From: Bog-473 sp963742035
GTDB taxonomy: Bacteria; Actinomycetota; Acidimicrobiia; Acidimicrobiales; RAAP-2
Assembly: GCA_963742035.1 (NCBI GenBank)
Contig: CAVUKH010000007.1
Coordinates: 1-64,000, forward strand
Reading direction: 5' to 3'
DNA length: 64,000 nt
Every line of letters begins with the position of its first letter. Position 1 is the stretch's first letter. The notes beneath the pieces are model-generated. The model did not search any database, was not told the origin of the DNA, and saw nothing but the letters and a program-made list of their open reading frames with translations. Positions 1-8,458 of the stretch are shown here, one piece after another. Made by a program: the position numbers and the translations under genes.

Positions 1-362
1 ATGGTGGTCGAGTTGCTCATGGTCTTGCTCCTTATGCTCTTGGCTTCGTTCCTTGCGAACGACGCCGCTGCGTCGTTCGATGAACGACGATTCCCGCCGG
101 CAGCGAAGCGGGGTCAAGTTCCGGAGAGGGCAGCCCTTGGGCCGAGCAAGAAGTTCTGGCGGGTTCGCCCGCAGGGCGAACTTCAACGATCGCGAAGCCG
201 CCAGAAGTTGTTGTGAGCCGAGCCGTGGACTTGACGCCGTGGAGCGCCGGTGGTCTGAGGGGTTTCGGCTGCCGGCTCGTCCTGAACTGAGTGGACATCC
301 CGGGCCTTTCTTCTTGGGCGCTTCACTCGAGGTGACCCAGGTGTGATCGTTAGTCTCGGGGC
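1..362. other. Non-coding or relic stretch at the window start
   Basis: I see no protein family in any frame here. The reading frames that stay open are unrelated across strands and lack ribosome-binding sites. The only clear structure is the nested inverted repeat at 154-206. Its position next to an integrase and a decayed insertion sequence suggests remnant DNA inside a mobile or eroded region. Confidence 0.5.
154..206. repeat. Nested inverted repeat (hairpin within hairpin)
   Basis: The inner palindrome is GTTCGCCC (163-170), loop GCA, then GGGCGAAC (174-181). The outer arms TTCTGGCGG (154-162) and CCGCCAGAA (198-206) are exact reverse complements. No T-run follows, so an intrinsic terminator is unlikely. 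It could be a repetitive extragenic palindrome or a recombination-related site; only copy number in the genome would tell. Confidence 0.55.
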
Positions 363-437
363 ATGCGAATTGTGCTTATCGGCAATACCGGTCGCATCGG
401 CACCCCGGTGAACGCCAAGGCCGTGAGCGGCGCATAG
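363..437 (+). pseudogene. Remnant of an NAD(P)-binding Rossmann protein (N-terminus only)
   Basis: An ATG at 363 begins MRIVLIGNTGRIGTPV, which matches the first beta-strand and glycine-rich loop (GxTGxxG) of the NmrA/NAD(P)H-binding short-chain family. An in-frame TAG arrives after 24 codons, and no continuation of the fold is evident in the other frames. It is therefore a fragment, consistent with the relic character of the surrounding DNA. Such a short match could be chance, but the loop motif sits exactly at a start codon. Confidence 0.4.
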
Positions 438-695
438 GCCTGCGACACGAGGCGCCGGTCCCGTCGGATCTGGCCGGCCGGCGGCCTCATGGCGCCAGAG
501 GCGATGCTCCCAGAACTGCGGGCCGGGCTCTGGGCGGGCTCATCCGGAGGCACCGGTGGGTCGATTTAGCGAGCTCAGCCCCGAAATGTCACCCTCGGCT
601 ATTAACCTGCGCGTCCCATTCGCTTGCGCCGGTTTCATGGCGCTTCCCGCACCTGAGTAGGCGCGTCAAAGTCTCCGTGCACTCCTTTGGACAAT

Positions 696-884
696 TTAGC
701 GTGGGTCACGCCCCAACGCCGTCACGACGCGGTCGCTCGAGACGTAGTTTTTGCAGCCCCTGTTCTTGCACGCGACGTCGGTTAGGCGTATCGCGGGCTG
801 AGTCATCTCCTCAGTGGTGATGCCGGTGTACTCAAGAAGGGCATCCTCGCCGCAAAGTGGGCAATGGCCAATTGTTTGACTCAT
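696..884 (-). CDS. Small zinc-ribbon-like protein, 62 aa
   Basis: The peptide starts MSQTIGHCPLCGEDA and later carries DVACKNRGCKNY, giving two paired-cysteine knuckles (HCPLC and CKNRGC) typical of a small treble-clef or zinc-ribbon fold. No transmembrane segment is present. The frame stays open upstream to 992, but the ATG at 884 places the first knuckle near the N-terminus. No convincing Shine-Dalgarno sequence is seen. Function is unknown; small zinc-ribbon proteins are common cargo of actinobacterial mobile elements, and an integrase lies next to it. Confidence 0.5.
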   Translation of the reverse strand: MSQTIGHCPLCGEDALLEYTGITTEEMTQPAIRLTDVACKNRGCKNYVSSDRVVTALGRDPR

Positions 885-1353
885 GGACCCAGGATGGCCG
901 CCGGTGCCCCTCCGAATGAGGGATGGGGGCCGTTCGGGTGTCCCCAGCGGATAGACGTACTCGGTGGTGTCCAACGTCAACTGCAACCCCACGCCGACGT
1001 TGGAGCGAGGGCGTCCAACTGGTCAGCCCCCTTGGATTCTGCGGAGGCGCCCACCGATCCGGCGGCCAATGTGGAGTCCATGCCGGCCCGGGACGGCGCG
1101 CATTCGACCGAGTCGCTATCGACAGTCGGTGCACTCGGTTGCGTCCCTGAGTCACGTCTGCCGGTTCGGCGTCGGACTTCTTGACTGCACATTTATCGTG
1201 GCGGTTGCAACGTGAGTCAGCGGCCTTGAGGACATGGCTACTGAACTGGTCGCGAGTGTCTGCGTCCCCTGCGACCTACCACAGGAGGCCAGGAAGAGGA
1301 CAGGGAGATCCAGGAACACCGCGGCGGCGCGTTGAATCCTCATCGGAGTCTGG
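885..1353. other. No gene recognised between zinc-ribbon ORF and integrase
   Basis: Open frames exist on both strands because of high GC, but none has family motifs, a ribosome-binding site or a consistent protein-like composition. I see no tRNA, repeat array or strong terminator. Confidence 0.5.
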
Positions 1354-3024
1354 TCATTGGCCCTTCCCGTGCACGACGCGACCGAGGTGCTCGGCGGCGC
1401 GCTTGTCCGATGAAGCGCGCGACTTCGAATAGTGACGCGTGAGCACCTGGGGCCCATGTCCTTGCCGTTGTGCCACCACGCTGACATTGAATCCGGCATC
1501 CAGGAGCTCCGAGGATGTGAACTTGCGGAGGGCGAGGATCGAACCGTCGAAGTCGAGGTCGCCATGGCCTGACGTCTGGCTGTGTTCGCGCCGTTCGGCT
1601 GCCGCCACGGCAAGACTCGCCCATCGCTCGCTGCGACCTAACGCGGCACCGATCTCTCTATAGGACAAACCGCCGCCTGGCAGCGGTCCAGTTTTCCCGG
1701 CTGGCCGAGCGGGGGGAGTGGACCGCCGTAACCGTAGGGCCTCGTCTTCAAGGACGACCACGTCTGGGTCCTTGTCCTCGATCCCCAAGTAGCCCTTCAA
1801 CACGGCGACTCGCTTCGTGAGGTAGTCCGGCGGCATGGGTGTCGAACAATCTTGCGTAAGGCTGAAGAGGAAGGAGTCTGCGGCGAGCTCGACTCCGGCG
1901 GCAGCGGCCCCCTCCTTCATCTGGTTGTAGTGGCGCTTGAGCATGGCCGTTGTTTCGGAGTCGATGTGGAATGTCCTGCTCCGGCGTGTCTTCGTCGTTT
2001 TGATCTTGCCTGAGGAGGTGACGGCCGAAGCAATCGTGATTTGGTTCTTTCGCCATGCCACAGCGGACACGGGGATGGCGACGAGCTCCCCCCGTCGGAT
2101 GCCGGTCACGGCTCCGAGAACCAGGAGCGGAGCGATGTCGGGAGTGACCTCGACCGCGGTCGACAGCAGGATGGACAGTTCTTCGACCTCCGGCGGTGTC
2201 CGCTCTTCAGAGCGATACGTGCTTGTCGGCAGCTGGAATTCGGCCATGGGGTTGCGCGTCGTCATTCCTCGTCGTTTGGCCCACCGGAAGAACGGTGCGT
2301 AGAGGCTCTTGGCCTGATTAAGGCGAGAAGCGCTCAAACCGGCTCGGCGCATTGTGCCGAACAACCGGTCCATGGTGGCGCTTTCGATCCGTTTGACCTG
2401 CTGGGCTCCGATGGTGGGGGAGAACCACCGTTCATGGATGTAGCGATAGTCGTTGATGGTCTTCTCCGCTCGCCCCTTCTCGACTGCGAGGTACTCACCC
2501 AGAAAGCGATCTACTGCCTGGTCGACTGTGAGGTCCCGTAGATCCTGGGTTTCTGGGAGGTGCGAACCGGTCATTTCATCGACGAACTCCCCCAGGAGAG
2601 CAGCCGCGGCGGACTCGCTCTTCGCTGTGATGGTGCGGGTGAGCGATCGAGGCCGGCCGTCATCCCAGCGGCCGATGGTCACTCGGAGCTCCCATGTCCC
2701 GGGTCGAACGATCCGCATTGAGCCAGCCCCCTTGCGCGCCCGCCCCCGGCCCGGTGGGCTGTCTGCAGGCGCGCCCTCGACACTGAGGTGATCGATGCGT
2801 ACGCAGGCGGGATTCGAGGGGCACGTGACTACTCGTTGTTTGGGCGACAAGGGGCCATGGGCCAGTTCCCAAGCCACGCGGTGCGCGGTCGCCACCGTAT
2901 TGCCGACCTTGATCCGGCCAGTTCCACGATCGGAATTACGGCTGCCCAGCCAGAGGTGGTGCTCGCCCGTGCGGTCGACCAGCCGGTCAAATCGCGTCGC
3001 TAAATCCTCGACCTTTCGGCCCAC
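1354..3024 (-). CDS. Tyrosine recombinase (integrase) with HNH-like N-terminal domain and inserted HTH
   Basis: This 556-aa protein would catalyse site-specific integration or excision. Residues about 15-85 resemble the phage HNH_3 fold (LWLGS, AHRVAWELAHG, then paired Cys and DHL), but the usual catalytic Asp-His is not visible. A SAM-like core-binding domain follows (about 155-260), then the catalytic domain with Arg in TGIRRGEL, a Lys in the KTTKTRR stretch, QGHG and the nucleophile in RHYSKS. The first His of the H-x-x-R box is replaced (LALRKF), and a helix-turn-helix-like insert (SYREIGAALGRSERWASL) lies just before it. The GTG start has TACACT at 3031-3036, six bases upstream, suggesting leaderless transcription. 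Its proximity to a tRNA-Lys 3' end fits a genomic-island integrase. Confidence 0.88.
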   Translation of the reverse strand: MGRKVEDLATRFDRLVDRTGEHHLWLGSRNSDRGTGRIKVGNTVATAHRVAWELAHGPLSPKQRVVTCPSNPACVRIDHLSVEGAPADSPPGRGRARKGAGSMRIVRPGTWELRVTIGRWDDGRPRSLTRTITAKSESAAAALLGEFVDEMTGSHLPETQDLRDLTVDQAVDRFLGEYLAVEKGRAEKTINDYRYIHERWFSPTIGAQQVKRIESATMDRLFGTMRRAGLSASRLNQAKSLYAPFFRWAKRRGMTTRNPMAEFQLPTSTYRSEERTPPEVEELSILLSTAVEVTPDIAPLLVLGAVTGIRRGELVAIPVSAVAWRKNQITIASAVTSSGKIKTTKTRRSRTFHIDSETTAMLKRHYNQMKEGAAAAGVELAADSFLFSLTQDCSTPMPPDYLTKRVAVLKGYLGIEDKDPDVVVLEDEALRLRRSTPPARPAGKTGPLPGGGLSYREIGAALGRSERWASLAVAAAERREHSQTSGHGDLDFDGSILALRKFTSSELLDAGFNVSVVAQRQGHGPQVLTRHYSKSRASSDKRAAEHLGRVVHGKGQ

Positions 3025-3030
3025 GGTTTA

Positions 3031-3054
3031 AGTGTATCGATAGGTGCATCGAAA
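3031..3054 (-). promoter_or_regulatory. Putative integrase promoter with short direct repeat
   Basis: Read on the minus strand, a TACACT -10-like hexamer (3031-3036) ends six bases before the GTG start. The octamers TCGATACA and TCGATGCA (3033-3040 and 3047-3054) repeat with a 14-bp period over it and could be an operator. No good -35 is visible. Confidence 0.35.
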
Positions 3055-3079
3055 GGTGGATCTGGGTCAATCCCTTGAG

Positions 3080-4429
3080 GGGCTCTTCGGATTTCAGCGG
3101 GGAGTTGGTGCCGGGGTTAGAATAGGGAAGGGCTTAGGTTGTGGTGTGAGAAAGAGCTTGTTGTATAGTGAGATCTCGCGTGGGGGTTAAGACGTGCGGT
3201 TGCGAGAACGCGTGGCGACGCGAGTGATGGTCGAACAGGTGACCGTGACGTCCGCTGTCCGACCTGCGCCGGACGGCCAGATGAAAGAACGCCCAGTGGT
3301 GCCTACGTCGACCTGCGTCTATGGCACGCCATGTCGCTGTTGGAAGAAGCACCGGATGCGTTGCGTGGACCCGTCGTGTCCGAAGAGATCCTGGGTACTC
3401 GAAGACCACCGCATCGCGGCAAGAACTGCTTGTTGACGACAGGGCGGCCAGTGGGCACGGTCCAAGTGGGCGGGGGCGCACTGTCCAGAAGTGGCGGCCG
3501 ACTGGCTGTGACTGGCACACGGTCAATGACGCCGTGATCACCTATGGCGAGGCGCTCCTCGAGGCCGATCGCAAGCGCTTGAACCGCACCACCGTCATCG
3601 GGCTCGACGAGACCTCCTTCGTCAAGCTCGGAAGGAGCAGCACACCAGCTACGCCACGACGGTGGCCGACGTGGAGAACCACCAGATCATCGACATCTTG
3701 CCGACCGCAAATACACCGATGTGGCGGGCTGGATCGACAAGCAGCCCCGGGCCTGGAAGGAGCGGATCCGCTTCGGCGCCTCGACATGTCGGCCACCTAC
3801 GCGGCGGTCACAGGTCCGTTGCCCAAAGCGGCCCAGGTCGTCGACCCCTCCACGTCATCTCCCTCGCCAACCGTTGCCTCGACGCCGTGCGTCGTCGGGT
3901 CCAAACGCGACGGGCACCGGGGCCGGCGCGACGACCGCTCTATCGGGCGGCGCGCCTGGTGATGGGTGAAGACAAGCTCGACACCGGGGCCACCGAGCGT
4001 CGTGGCGTTGCCAGGCTCGGTGACAGGGGCGAGGTCGCCATCGCCTATCGGGTCAAGGAGCGCTGCGCGACTCTATCGAGCGAGAGACCCCGACGAAGCG
4101 GGCCGGATCCTCGAAGAGCTCAAGAGCCACTGCCTCCGACGTGCCATGCCACCTGAGGTCCAAAAGCTCGGACGGACCGCGCGACTGGTCGACAAGATCG
4201 CCAACTTCCACCTGGCCCGGGTGTCCAACGGACCGACCGAGGCCCTCAACAACCTGATCAAGCGCATCAAGCGAATCGGCTTTGGATTCCGCAACTTCGA
4301 GAACTACGAGCGCCCTGCTCTACGCCGGCAGGCCGAACTGGAGGGTACTAGGTTAGATCGTCGTGGTGAGAGTGAGGAGAGAAGACCACTTGAGGAAACC
4401 CGATGCACTTAATCCCGAGTACTAGAGGC
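3080..4429 (+). mobile_element. Decayed ISL3-family insertion sequence
   Basis: The left end GGGCTCTTCGGATTTCAG (from 3080) has a counterpart, read in reverse, at the right end: GGCCTCT, five extra bases, then TCGGGATTAAG. The flanks CCCTTGAG (3072-3079) and CCCTTGAC (4430-4437) match at 7 of 8 bases, the target duplication length expected for ISL3. The internal transposase gene is broken, so the element is probably immobile unless helped in trans. Exact ends are uncertain because the right repeat has diverged. Confidence 0.65.
3194..4345 (+). pseudogene. ISL3-type transposase, frameshifted remnant
   Basis: Fragments in several frames align in order with an ISL3 DDE transposase. The N-terminal zinc-finger region (RMRCVDPSCPKRSWVLEDHR) lies about 3350-3430. 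The catalytic start (TTVIGLDETSFVKLG) is about 3590-3640. The C-terminal block (NGPTEALNNLIKRIKRIG, then FGFRNFENYERP) is about 4228-4320. At least three frame changes separate them, so no intact protein can be made. The reading direction is towards the tRNA-Lys. Confidence 0.8.
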
Positions 4430-4450
4430 CCCTTGACCTGGACTTTCTCG

Positions 4451-4522
4451 TGCGCCCCTCGGGATTCGAACCCGAAACCTGCGGATTAAGAGTCCGTTGC
4501 TCTGCCGTTGAGCTAGAGGCGC
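4451..4522 (-). tRNA. tRNA-Lys (anticodon CTT)
   Basis: Read on the minus strand the sequence folds as a 72-nt tRNA. The acceptor stem is GCGCCTC with GGGGCGC, the T-arm contains GGTTCGAATCC, and the anticodon loop CTCTTAA gives CTT. The discriminator base is A and CCA is not encoded. The 3' end faces the integrase and insertion-sequence remnant, so it is a plausible attachment site for the element on the left. Confidence 0.93.
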
Positions 4523-4783
4523 ACCGGAGAGTGTAGGCGAGTGGCCTTGCGTGTTCTGGAGGTTCGCCGACGGCACCCGCATCGCCGGCCCGGGTCCTGC
4601 GCCACGGATCGGCACCGCCTTGGGCACTACAGCGACGTCCTTCCCCGGAACGGGGCGGCGCGGGGGAGCAGGGACGGTGAGACTGACATAGGCGTCAGGT
4701 ACACTCGCCCCGATTTACCGGTGCCCAGGGAGACGCCGAACGTGGTCAGAAGTGGCAACCGGCGGAGCCGGGGAGGGAGTGCG

Positions 4784-5911
4784 GTGGAGCTCGAGTTCAC
4801 GGGTGAGCAGGAAGAGCTGCGTGCCTCGGTCCGCTCCTTCCTCGAGAAGGAATGCTCCATCGACGTCGTGCGCGCCGTCGTCGAGACCGGCGACGCCCCC
4901 GAGAAGCTGTGGGGCTCCATGGTCGCCCTCGACTGGCCCGCCCTGGCCATCCCGGAGGAATTCGGTGGCATCGGGCTGACCGTTGTGGAAACGGCTGTCG
5001 TCGTCGAAGAGCTGGGCCGTGCGGTCGCCCCTGGCCCCCTGCTGGCGACGGTCACCCAGTTCGCCCCCGTCGTCCGTGAGGTCGGCTCGCCCGAGCAGCA
5101 ACAGCGTTTCCTCTCCGGAGTCGCGAGCGGTGCCATCGCCGGGACGGTGGCGCTGGCCGACCACCCTCGGGCCTGGTCGTTGGGCGACGTCACCATGACC
5201 GCCGAGCCGGCTGAGGGTGGGTGGGTCCTGACCGGGAAGAAGTTCGCCATTCTGGCCGCCGAGGGGACGAACGAGGTCGTCGTCTTCGCCCGGGCCGGCG
5301 AAGGGATGGGTGCCTTCGTCCTGCCGGTCGCCGACGCCGGATTGACCACAGTGCATTCGCTCGATGCGAGTCGGCCACTGGCCGAGGCCACCCTTCACCA
5401 TGTCTTCGTCCCGAGTGATCGCTCCCTGGGTGAGCCCGGAAGCGCGGCGTCGACGCGTGGCATCGCCCGCGCCCTGCAGGAGGCGACGGTCGGTCTGGCG
5501 CTCGAGACGGTCGGCACCTGCGACGCCCTCTTCCAGTTGCTCCTGGCGTACCTGAAGGAGCGTCAGCAGTTCGGCGTCGCCATCGGCTCCTTCCAGGCGG
5601 TGAAGCACAAAATGAGCAACATGTACCTCGCCATCGAGCGGGCGCGCTCCCTGTGCTATCTCGCCGTCGCCTGCATCAACGAGGACACGCCGACCCGCGC
5701 CACGGCCGTCTCCATGGCGAAGGCCGCCAGCGACGACTGCCAGCACCTGGTCGGCCGCGAAGCGATCCAGTCGTTCGGTGGCATCGGGTACACCTGGGAG
5801 CACGACGCGCATCTCTACGTCAAGCGGGCCACCACCGACGGTGCGCTCTTCGGCAGCGCGGCCGAGCACTCGCTCGCCGTCGCCGGCAGCCTCGGTGTCG
5901 CGTCCGCCTGA
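4784..5911 (+). CDS. Acyl-CoA dehydrogenase (FadE-like)
   Basis: A flavoprotein of 375 aa that should introduce a trans-2 double bond into an acyl-CoA thioester, passing electrons to ETF. It starts VELEFTGEQEELRASVRSFL, the usual N-terminal helical domain. The C-terminal helical domain carries YLKERQQFGVAIGSFQAVKH and SFGGIGYTWEHDAHLYVKRA, typical of actinobacterial FadE proteins. The GTG at 4784 was chosen because GGGAGGGAG lies just upstream and the family's N-terminus begins here; the frame is open further upstream without homology. It is the first core-like gene after the tRNA. Chain-length or steroid specificity cannot be read from the sequence. Confidence 0.88.
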   Translation: MELEFTGEQEELRASVRSFLEKECSIDVVRAVVETGDAPEKLWGSMVALDWPALAIPEEFGGIGLTVVETAVVVEELGRAVAPGPLLATVTQFAPVVREVGSPEQQQRFLSGVASGAIAGTVALADHPRAWSLGDVTMTAEPAEGGWVLTGKKFAILAAEGTNEVVVFARAGEGMGAFVLPVADAGLTTVHSLDASRPLAEATLHHVFVPSDRSLGEPGSAASTRGIARALQEATVGLALETVGTCDALFQLLLAYLKERQQFGVAIGSFQAVKHKMSNMYLAIERARSLCYLAVACINEDTPTRATAVSMAKAASDDCQHLVGREAIQSFGGIGYTWEHDAHLYVKRATTDGALFGSAAEHSLAVAGSLGVASA

Positions 5912-5930
5912 AGAGGGGCAAACTGACGCG

Positions 5931-6353
5931 GTGCACCCCGGTGCGTCTTTCATTGCGGCGCTCGACCTGGCGCCGCATCCCGAAGGCGGCTGGTACCGCC
6001 GCACCTGGGTGGCCGAAGCCGCGGCTGGGGCGCGTCCCGCCGGCAGCGCCATCTACTACCTGCTTCTCCAGGGCGAGGTCTCGGCGCCGCACCGGATTGA
6101 CGCCACCGAGCTGTGGCACTTCTACGACGGTGACCCCCTGGAGCTCTCTCGTGAGTGGCCTGATGGCCATCGCGACGTGCAGGTCATCGGCCCTGACGTG
6201 GCGTCGGGGCACTCGCCCCAGGTCAGGGTCGACGCCGGTGTCTGGCAGTGGGCTCGTCCGCTCGGTCGCTACGCCCTCGTCGGCGCGACCGTGACGCCGG
6301 CCTTCACCTTCGAGGGGTTCGAGCTCCGTCAGGACGCGACCGGACCGGCTTGA
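5931..6353 (+). CDS. Cupin-fold DUF985 family protein
   Basis: A 140-aa protein of the cupin_5/DUF985 family. It shows LAPHPEGGWYRRTW near the N-terminus, IYYLLLQGEVSAPHRI and TELWHFYDGDPL in the middle, and FTFEGFEL near the end. These are the conserved strands of the single cupin barrel, with the sugar-nucleotide- or metal-site histidines in APHRI and WHFYDG. The biochemical role of the family is not settled. The GTG at 5931 follows the acyl-CoA dehydrogenase stop by 19 bases, so the two are probably co-transcribed. Its 3' end overlaps the convergent symporter gene by 25 bp. Confidence 0.8.
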   Translation: MHPGASFIAALDLAPHPEGGWYRRTWVAEAAAGARPAGSAIYYLLLQGEVSAPHRIDATELWHFYDGDPLELSREWPDGHRDVQVIGPDVASGHSPQVRVDAGVWQWARPLGRYALVGATVTPAFTFEGFELRQDATGPA

Positions 6354-8089
6354 GCCACCAGTCCCCGGTCGGCGACGGAGGGCAGGCGCACCCTCTCGGG
6401 GAGGTGGAGGGCCAGCAGCTGTTGAGTGACATCGCCCGGGATGGCGCGCGGCGTGGCCAGTGAGAGCACGATCATCGTGAGGAATGCGAGCGGCACCGTC
6501 CAGATCGCCGGCTCGCTCAGCAAGACGGCGGGCCAGCCGGACGAGCCGACGCCGGCCATGGTGAGGAAGACCGCAATGGACGAGGCCAGACCGCCGAGGA
6601 TCAGCCCGCCGATGGCGCCGATCCAGGTGAAGCGGCGCCACCAGATCCCGAGGAGCAGGAGCGGGCAGAACGTCGACGCCGCGATGGCGAAGGCCCATCC
6701 GACGAGCACATTGATGGAGATGTTGAGGACGGCCAGACCCAGCGCCGTCATGACGATGCCGATGGCGATGGCCGAGAAACGAAAGGCCCGCACCCCACCG
6801 CCCATGATGTCGTGCGACAGGGCGCCGGACATGCTGATCAACAAGCCCGACGACGTGGAGAGGAACGCAGCGAAGGCGCCGGCCGCGACCAGCGCCCCGA
6901 GCACCACACCGAGCCTGCCCGCCGCCATGATGCGCGGCAGGACGAGCACCACCGAATCGGTCTGACCCGAGGTGTAGAGACCGGGCGCCTCCAGCCGGCC
7001 CAGGACGGCGAACACGGCTGGGAAGACGTAGAAGCAGCCGAGCAGGAGCAGCACGAACGCAGTGGTCCGACGGGCCGCCTGGCCGTCGCGGTTGGTGTAG
7101 AAGCGGACCAGTATGTGCGGGAGCCCCATGGCGCCCAGGACCGTGGCCAGCAACACGCCGTAGGTGGCAGCCACGGCATGGTTCGGCCGTCCCCCCAACT
7201 GCAGGAGTGGCGAGGTCCAGGCCGCTCCGCTCATGACCGGGTTGCCCTCGACATGTGGTGCCGGGGATCCGGCGGGAAAGGCGAGCGTGGCGCCCGACCC
7301 GATGCTGTGACTGCTCTTGGTGAGCTCGAGCGGCCCGTGTCGCGCCACGCCGTCGACGGTACCCGCTGCGACCACCGCGACTCTGGCGGTCACGTCGATG
7401 ACCTCCGCCTGCGGAAACTGCACCGTCGTTCTGTGGGCGAAGGTCGGTGGTGCCGCGCCGGTCACCGTCGCCACCGGCGGGTGCTGGACGACGGCCAGGA
7501 GGACGAGAGCGGGGACGGCGATGGCGACGATCTTGAGCCAGTACTGGAAGGCCTGCACGAAGGTGATGCCCTTCATGCCGCCACTTGCGATCCCGAGCGT
7601 CACGATGGCACCGAGCACGATCACGCCGATCCAGACCGGGCCGCCCACGGCGACCTGCAATGTGACGCCGGCGCCCTTGAGCTGGGGGAGCAGGTAGAAC
7701 CCACAGATCAGGATCACGGTGGCGGTGGCCGCCCGGCGCAGCGCGGGTGAGCCCAAACGGCCTTCGGCGAAGTCGGGAATGGTGTACGCACCGAATCGAC
7801 GCAGCGGTGCCGCGACCGCGGCGAGCAGGACAAGGTAGCCCGCCGCGTAGCCGACGGCGTACCAGAGCGCGCCGAGGCCCTCCAGCATGGCCAGCCCGGC
7901 CACCCCGAGGAAGGACGCGGCGGACAGGTATTCCCCGGAGATGGCCGACGCGTTGAGCGGCGCCGGTACCTGACGGGCGGCCACCAGGAAGTCGGCCGGG
8001 GTACGCGCGACGCGGACGCCCCGTGCGCCGATGATCGCGGTGATGGCGGTCACCGCAATAATGGCGACGACCGACGCGGGCTCTGTCAT
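6329..8089 (-). CDS. Sodium:solute symporter, acetate/monocarboxylate permease type
   Basis: A 586-aa polytopic membrane protein of the SSS family. It begins with a long hydrophobic segment and contains the family core SAISGEYLSAASFLGVAG (residues about 48-65), GYAAGYLVLL, GGMKGITFVQAFQYW and HILVRFYTNRDGQAARR, as in ActP-type carriers. It likely imports acetate or another short monocarboxylate with Na+. The preceding small-subunit gene overlaps its ATG by 4 bp (ATGA). With the kinase, LytTR regulator, SatP channel and acetyl-CoA synthetase nearby, acetate is the best-supported substrate, though pyruvate is an alternative. Confidence 0.88.
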   Translation of the reverse strand: MTEPASVVAIIAVTAITAIIGARGVRVARTPADFLVAARQVPAPLNASAISGEYLSAASFLGVAGLAMLEGLGALWYAVGYAAGYLVLLAAVAAPLRRFGAYTIPDFAEGRLGSPALRRAATATVILICGFYLLPQLKGAGVTLQVAVGGPVWIGVIVLGAIVTLGIASGGMKGITFVQAFQYWLKIVAIAVPALVLLAVVQHPPVATVTGAAPPTFAHRTTVQFPQAEVIDVTARVAVVAAGTVDGVARHGPLELTKSSHSIGSGATLAFPAGSPAPHVEGNPVMSGAAWTSPLLQLGGRPNHAVAATYGVLLATVLGAMGLPHILVRFYTNRDGQAARRTTAFVLLLLGCFYVFPAVFAVLGRLEAPGLYTSGQTDSVVLVLPRIMAAGRLGVVLGALVAAGAFAAFLSTSSGLLISMSGALSHDIMGGGVRAFRFSAIAIGIVMTALGLAVLNISINVLVGWAFAIAASTFCPLLLLGIWWRRFTWIGAIGGLILGGLASSIAVFLTMAGVGSSGWPAVLLSEPAIWTVPLAFLTMIVLSLATPRAIPGDVTQQLLALHLPERVRLPSVADRGLVAQAGPVAS

Positions 8090-8328
8090 TGCTCCTCGAG
8101 GAGCTCGGCGAACTGCTGCTCGAGCCGTTCCGCTCGGCGCACGTACCAGTAGCCGAGCAATACGAGTGGCGGGTAGATCCCGCCGCCCAGAATGAGCAAC
8201 GTCAATGGGAGGCCCAGGACCTGGGCGGTGGCCAACCAGGGGAAGATTGCGGTGAGGAGCGGGTAGAGGGCGAGCAGTGCCAGGGCCGGCAACAGCACGG
8301 TGGCACAGGCGCCCCCCTGCGCACGCAT
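8086..8328 (-). CDS. Small two-helix membrane subunit of the symporter (DUF485-like)
   Basis: An 80-aa protein with two hydrophobic stretches (about 8-32 and 37-63) and a charged C-terminal tail, YWYVRRAERLEQQFAELLEE. That tail resembles the end of DUF485 proteins such as E. coli YjcH, which are encoded beside ActP. Its stop overlaps the symporter ATG as ATGA, so translation is coupled. The accessory role is inferred from gene pairing. It is shorter than typical DUF485 proteins. Confidence 0.65.
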   Translation of the reverse strand: MRAQGGACATVLLPALALLALYPLLTAIFPWLATAQVLGLPLTLLILGGGIYPPLVLLGYWYVRRAERLEQQFAELLEEQ

Positions 8329-8458
8329 CAGCGACGTCAGGAGCTCCCTCCCGTAGGCGTCGGGCTCGTACAGGTCGTCGCGGGCCGGCGTGCTGGCGCG
8401 CCCCCGGGTCGGCGCGCCTGGCTGCGCACGACCTGACGGGTAGCGGCGGACTCCGTTG

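Noticed and set aside
3130..3200. Possible CRISPR or tandem repeat near the integrase
   Set aside because: Short similar words occur but there is no regular spacing or repeat-spacer pattern; the region is the left end of the insertion sequence.
4627..6052. Long minus-strand open frames opposite the acyl-CoA dehydrogenase
   Set aside because: They mirror the codon periodicity of the dehydrogenase, have Arg/Ser/Pro-rich sequence without motifs, and overlap the coding strand completely.
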